DNA of 64,000 bases from Branchiostoma floridae (lineage: Eukaryota; Chordata; Leptocardii; Amphioxiformes; Branchiostomatidae): the NCBI RefSeq assembly GCF_000003815.2, contig NC_049987.1, forward strand, positions 18,878,383 through 18,942,382, read 5' to 3'. A program made the translations under genes and the position numbers. A model generated the notes under the pieces. It was not told where the DNA came from and did not search any database. It saw only the letters and a program-made list of their open reading frames with translations. The first letter of the stretch is position 1; each line of letters starts with the position of its first letter. This document shows positions 58,769 through 64,000 of the stretch, piece by piece.

Positions 58769-58960
58769 AAGGGTGGGTATCAGGACAGAAAATTTGAGTA
58801 CAGGTCTGACTCAGGTTCAGAGGATCACGTACAGCTCAGGACGGCATTTTATTGGTCCTTTTGGTACAAAGGAATATGTATGGTGGAGTATTCTATCAGG
58901 TCTGCTCTTATTTTTTTTCAGGTCTTTTTTTTGTGACCAGTCCAAAAAACGTGAATTCTT
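58769..58960. mobile_element. GGTACC-family MITE, degenerate, MRPS6 3' flank
   Basis: AAGGGTGGGTATCAGGACAG start, GAGGATCA, GGTGGAGTATTC and TTTTTTTCAGGTC blocks match the family; the right terminal repeat is lost. Confidence 0.65.
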
Positions 58961-58979
58961 TACTGCAATGAACTGTTAG

Positions 58980-60518
58980 ACATGTAACTGATGCAAACAC
59001 CTACGAGGCTGTTAAGGAGTCAGACCAAAAAGAGAGTTCCTTACATATGTGTATCTAATGATTGTTGAGAAGTTCCATTCATACGTAGAAAATTAAAGAT
59101 TACAAATACAGCATTTCCATTTCTTCTTCAGTATACTTTGATGAAAGTGGCTGAATGTCCTACCCAATCTCTACCATATACATTGTTCCCCTGCATTTAT
59201 ACACTCTAGTACATATAACACATTTGTCATCAGCCAAGCTAGAAAGTTATTTAGCATAAAACTATATACAAACAAAGCACTGCTCAAGCATACATATTGT
59301 AAATACATCACTTTTTGTGGTTATTTTATTTTCAGGCTCACAGAAGACATATAAATACAAACTGTCAGAAACCAAGTACAGTAAGAAGTGATATACCATC
59401 AGAGTATTAGCACATACATTTGTAATATTTAAACATAAGCAAAGGAAAATATTTTCATTTCTGCACACACTTTACTAATAAGCTACATGTCCATATCACA
59501 GAGAATATCACACAATAAGACTACTGATATTCCATACTAGTCATTACACTAACTATGTATCATGTTTGAACCACACAAAATATACAATTTACACATCATT
59601 TCCTGATACCACACAATACTTTATTTACTACTTGCTTTATCACATTCAAACAGATTAGGTAAGCACCTTTTGGTCCAAGTATAAAATTCAAAATCACAAA
59701 TCTAGCAAATATCATATGGTATAAAATCACCAAGGCCTAGCAAAGTTGTGAAATTACAAAGTACATGATATTATTGTCAAACATATCAATACTTGTATAC
59801 ACCTAGCACTTTGCAAATCTGGAATGGTTTAGCTCAGAGCATCACATCTTTTACACTTGTTGAAACACATCATCATTGGCATGTTCTTATGTAAAATGGA
59901 TTTTTAAAGTTCAAAACTGTTTGTCCAATTCAAGCGATCCTTGTGAATACTTAAAAAAATCCTGATGATGTGATGTATATACAATAATACAGGTGTTTGT
60001 GGAGGAAGTACAAGGCATTGAATGGTATGAGAAGGTATACATGTAGGTACGTTTTGCTCAGGACAATGCACAAGGGTCACATATCAAAGGAATGGGAGCA
60101 AGAGCACTTCATAAATGTAATCTAAAATGTGTCAAAATTGGTCCATTAGTTTTGTCTACTCTGGAATTTTAAACCCAATAGGAATTTAAGGAATGTCAAA
60201 GTGGAATTTGAAAACAAAATGGGATTTATCATTTATATTTCATGTCATTTATGACACCTTCATGAAGAGATGACATCATTTCTCTCTCTAAGTGTGTAAC
60301 TTATAGTCTAACCCAATTCAGATTAGTATACAAGATACTGTATGGATAGTGCTGATCTAGTCTGTGTGTTAAACACAGTATCTACTGCACTGAGCTGTAA
60401 CTGGCCCCTCCCCACAGAGGAGGCCGGTCGGGTGTTGGGAGGGCTGCTATAAGCGAGATTTAATCAGGCTAGCGCTGATCCAGCAATACAAAATCAAATG
60501 TTGTAGTCAAGTATGGCT
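58980..60518. other. No gene recognised; probable 3' flanks
   Basis: A/T-rich sequence between the convergent MRPS6 and nuclease-helicase genes. No protein-like frame. It likely includes untranslated ends of both. Confidence 0.5.
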
Positions 60519-63282
60519 TCAATTTCTGCCCTCTCTCAACTCCATTGTGTACTCCTCATGCATCTGTTTCTTTTCTTGGGTTGTTACGATGATGAGAAGA
60601 CAAAAGCACCGAGACATCGCAACATAGTTTAGGTCCATGTTCTCTTCTTCATCAAGAGGGGGGTCCAGCAAGATCACCACCTTGCTCTCTAGGCCCTTGA
60701 ACCTTCTAATACTATCAACAGTTATGGCAGATATGTCTGGATGAAGAATGGCCTCTTCTGCATTTTGTGTTGGGATGCTGTGGCTATACCAAAATACTGC
60801 ACAAACATCTTCACTTTCAGCCCTGTCATTGGTGAGGACAACTATGTCTGACATTTTTACGGACTCCCTATGCAAATCAACTATCTCCTCTACCACTAAC
60901 TCAACTCCCTCCTCCAAGCAGTGAAATAGGTGGGCAGGCAGGCTGTCGATCCATTTTACTGGTAGCCCGACAATACCGTGTGCTAGTTCTGCACCTACAG
61001 ATGGAGACAACAGCTTGTGGGAACACTGGAAAATGTTGAAAGTATTGCGGACAACTCTATTCATCAGTTTTGCATTGTTTCTGACCCTTTGTGGGATGCT
61101 GTATTCTGTTCCAAAGTGAACACTTTGGTTGTTGTCAAAGAAAACCCACCTGTACCTTCTGTCTTCATCACTGTCTGCATGCATTAAGTTAACCAGTTCC
61201 ATCCATATGCCATACATGTCCTGACCTTCATCTACAAACACATGTTCATACATGTATCTGTGTGTTGGGTCTCTATACAACATCAGCTTCTGAACACAAT
61301 CACAAACAAGTTTCTTCTTCTCATTATCATACAAAGCACCCACGTCTATTTCTTTTCCTATTATCTTTCTCAAGATGGAAACAAATGTCTTGACGACCAC
61401 CTTTGACTTGGGGAACTCTTGGAATGTCTTTTCCAGGTACAAAGAAAGTGGTTTATTGAAACACATGATCAGGATTCGTTCATTCTGCTTGAGTTTACCT
61501 GCCAGTTGTTTAGCCTTGGCCACAAGTAGCCAGGTCTTACCACTGCCTGCTGGCCCCATGATGTCTTGCTTTGGGACATCCTGTGTCATGATGCTCAACT
61601 GGTCTGCTGTTAGTTTGATGAGCCTCTTGTGTGTGCTGTCAACTACATCTTTGATCAGACAGGGCTCCTTGATGACACGAGGGCCAACAAACCTGCGTCG
61701 TGAACAATAAGTAAACACTGAATGCACTTTTTCTACTTTTCCAGAAACTAATAGAAACAAAACTAAGCACACTTGTTGGTCTGTAAACACTTGTGTCAAC
61801 ACTTGTGTCCCTTGTCACAAGTGTTTACAGACCAACAAGTGAGCTTAGTTTTGTTTCTCTTGGTTGATAGAAAAGTAGTCTCCAAGCAGACCCTACGGTG
61901 CCTTAGACATAGTATCAAAGCTGGCCGAGGAGTACAGCCGGTACCTCTGGTGCCCGTTTGACTCTCTTTTGCCGGCTTTCTCCCTTTGGCCGGCTAGACT
62001 CCTTGACCAGCTTTGATATTATCTCTAAGGTACCGTAGGGTCTGCTTGGAGTATATATAGTACAAAACATTTAATCTACACCTCGTGGACTCAGCTTTTG
62101 GATCCAACTGGCTCTAAAATCACAACTGACATCACACTTCACACTACCAGCTGTGGAAGAGGAACTGTTGGGTGTACAGAAATGAAAATTGATAAGTAGA
62201 CTACAAAATCATTATTATACCAAGATAATTTCAGCTTCCTAGAGTATTTGTAAGTTGGTCAGGTCTAGAGGAACTGATCATCTATCAGACATACAAGGGT
62301 GTGGTAATCTTGAAATTAACTCAGATGATCATAAAATCTGAGCAACAAATTGAGATATCTCAAGAACATATGACCCGTTATGGCTTTACATTTGTGACAA
62401 ATTTCAACTCATTCAATGAAAAAATTGAGCCTAATATAAAATCAGTGGTATTAACTTATTACATCTGGAAAATTAAACTGTTGGTTTCTAGCATGAACAA
62501 ATTAAAGAATGCACAATGTGTGTGTAATTATATAAGTGTGCATACCATATAGCCATCAGTTTATACATGTCCTGGCAAAAGTCTCCTCTCCTCTTGTTCT
62601 GAACGTTCTCATCCCACCACTTTTCAAACTGTTCCATTGACACAAGGTCTTCTCTGAAACAGCCAATTCTTCCCCCAGCCTTGTCTTTAGAACAGTTTGG
62701 CATGACAACGAAGCCAGGATACTTCTGGATCTCCCGCTCTACATTTTGCTCAATCTTCTTTCCTTCCTTCTTGTCAACGTCACTGATACTAAGTCGCTTT
62801 AATGAACAGGTCAAAGCCATCAGATCTTTGTCGAGTTGGTCCTTTGCCTCTACATACTTACGGGCAGTTTTGGTGGCAGCCTTCACTTGGAGGAATATGA
62901 CACCCAATGTTCGATGTATGATTACAAAGTCAGTTTCTCCTCTACACCAATACAAGTCATCGTTCTTCACACTTCCCTTCTCTAAGTTCTGCAAGAGCTC
63001 GTGAAACTTGTGGGAGTGTACCACGAACATGGGCTGCTGTGTTTTGTTCCCAAAGTTCTCTAACATGTCAAAAACATCTTTTTCTGCCAGGTCACCTTTG
63101 TTGTCTGGTTGCATGTCAGGAAAAGTAGGTGGAATCATGAATGTCTTCCTAACATTTGGATGGTTCCAACCAGGGCAGTTTTTATCAATCCAGTGCGATA
63201 TTTCTTCATCAAAACTGCACCCAGGCTTTGTTTCACTTGTCAAGTCTGGTTGTGCTGTATTTTGTATGAATAGACCGTCCAT
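60519..63282 (-). CDS. NERD-like nuclease fused to UvrD-like SF1 helicase, 636 aa
   Basis: Two coding exons, 63282-62546 and 61692-60519, join in phase 2 (CTATATG/GTATGC to CGACGCAG) to give 637 codons with stop. An acceptor at 63287 just before the ATG implies a 5' leader exon. Residues about 60-140 resemble a NERD (nuclease-related, PD-(D/E)xK) core: GDLAEKDVFDML (Glu67), ETDFVII (Asp118) and VIFLQVKAA (Gln132-Lys134). The usual E-x-K is here Q-V-K. Residues 247-636 are a superfamily 1 helicase: Walker A GPAGSGKT (292-299), Ia-like CFNKPLSLYLEK, Walker B VFVDEGQD, motif III-like FFDNNQSVH, motif V VDSIRRFKGLESKVVILL and motif VI-like YVAMSRC. ATP-driven DNA or RNA translocation coupled to cleavage is the likely activity, not proven. 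Both exons encode whole domains, so the fusion is structurally clean. I do not recognise a named vertebrate orthologue. Confidence 0.85.
61753..61858. repeat. 106-bp near-perfect palindrome in the helicase intron
   Basis: Arms of about 43 bases: AGAAACAAAACTAAGCACAC then TTGTTGGTCTGTAAACACTT; the right arm is the reverse complement with a single clear mismatch, ending GCTTAGTTTTGTTTCT. The loop is about 20 bases. The open frame extending the helicase exon upstream past 61692 reads into this palindrome and is not coding. Confidence 0.85.
61880..62051. mobile_element. CTCCAAGCAGA-ended MITE, 172 bp
   Basis: Left CTCCAAGCAGACCCTACGGT and right ACCGTAGGGTCTGCTTGGAG. Arms continue through TATCAAAGCTGGCC on the left and its equivalent on the right for about 55 bases; the spacer is G+C-rich with GCCGG blocks. 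A related fragment occurs near 26000-26090 (CTAAGCAGATCCTACG, AGCTGGC). Confidence 0.85.
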
Positions 63283-63489
63283 TTCTCTGTTAAATAAAAG
63301 AAAAACAGTTTTTGTTAATTTAGTTATAAAAAAGCAATGTTCAATAGTATCCCTGCTTCTGGACCATGAAATCCTGTGTTCAAATCCTGGCTCAGTCGAC
63401 AGTCACAGTACTAGTACTTGTCCTTGCTGTTCTTTGCAAGTACGGCATGGCTAAACACTGCAGACGACCACAAAAGAAGGCTCTAATAT

Positions 63490-63940
63490 ACAGTGCTCAT
63501 GGGACAAGTACCTTGTGCGACTATTTAGATAACAAAAATGCATTTATGTCTCTGAAGTGTAAGGGCTTGAAATATTTATGGTATAAAATTTGTAAGTTGA
63601 TACACAATTTTTTTAATTGTAATGTCAAAATAGATCTCAAAACCATCATACTAGGTCATAAAACAGATTATCCATTCAAAGTATCCGATACCTATGTCAC
63701 AATCAATTTATTGATTACTAGCAAAATATGGCATATTCAAAAACTGATGCAGAAACCAAAATAAGGGAAATCAGACACGTGACATATACAGATCATTTAA
63801 AGCTGACTGCTTTCTGTACCTTAGCGATGTAAAGAAACAGCACAGAAATGTCTTGTCACGCTTGTAATTAATGTTTCTATTGCACTGTTGTGATTTGTTA
63901 TGTACTGTTTTGTATTTTGAATAAAGCCTGCTAAAAAAAT
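63490..63940 (+). mobile_element. Probable LINE 3' relic
   Basis: The plus frame ending at 63764 has KTIILGHKTDYPFKVSD and INLLITSKIWHIQKLMQK, a pattern like the extreme C-terminus of non-LTR retrotransposon ORF2 proteins (an F/ILG segment followed by a helix ending in K/IWxxx). About 155 bases downstream is AATAAAGCCTGC followed by A-rich sequence. No reverse-transcriptase motifs remain. The assignment is tentative. Confidence 0.4.
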
Positions 63941-64000
63941 GCATTTATGAATTTGGCTGTTTGTGGTCGTTTTTTGTATCTATCAAATTTGAAAGGCCAA

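Noticed and set aside
61693..61802. N-terminal extension of the helicase open frame
   Set aside because: It runs into a palindrome; splice acceptor CGACGCAG at 61693 and the matching phase of the upstream exon show it is intron.

Overview
The window looks like nuclear DNA of a cephalochordate (amphioxus, Branchiostoma-like). The evidence is intron-rich genes with chordate-type proteins, a type II membrane NHL-repeat protein of a kind I associate with amphioxus, and a very dense load of short inverted-repeat elements (MITEs), microsatellites and LINE tails. Species cannot be fixed from sequence alone. There are two assembly gaps: 4406-4505 (100 N) and 12803-13046 (244 N). I assembled gene models by hand from splice sites and reading phase.

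Layout. 1-21.7 kb is mostly repeats and intron of an integrin alpha gene on the minus strand: start exon 21457-21270, second exon 18631-18513, and a possible later exon at 2342-2233; the rest runs off the left edge or lies in the gap. 22-33 kb has no convincing known gene; it holds a 698-700 bp terminal-inverted-repeat element, tandem repeats, a LINE tail, long-TIR MITEs and one unidentified minus-strand promoter with two possible leader exons near 25 kb. 33.3-37.0 kb carries a four-exon plus-strand NHL-repeat membrane protein, bracketed by direct repeats. 40.1-43.3 kb carries a four-exon minus-strand NXPE family gene (neurexophilin plus PC-esterase). 43.9-44.7 kb is a LINE 3' end, and 46.3-48.5 kb is a repeat-element region with four degenerate ~150 bp tandem units.

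50.8-58.5 kb is the best-defined part: ATP5PO (OSCP subunit of mitochondrial ATP synthase, minus, eight exons, 212 aa) head-to-head with MRPS6 (mitochondrial ribosomal protein S6, plus, three exons, 167 aa), with 246 bp between the start codons. The same divergent pair exists on human chromosome 21q22. Both proteins act in mitochondria, so the shared promoter probably coordinates them. MRPS6 intron 1 holds three extra, mostly broken copies of exon 2, one of which could be spliced in frame.

60.5-63.3 kb carries a minus-strand two-exon gene (636 aa) joining a NERD-like nuclease domain to a UvrD-like superfamily 1 helicase. This architecture resembles prokaryotic nuclease-helicase proteins, including some in anti-phage defence, and is the most unusual coding content here. 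The window ends with another probable LINE 3' relic.
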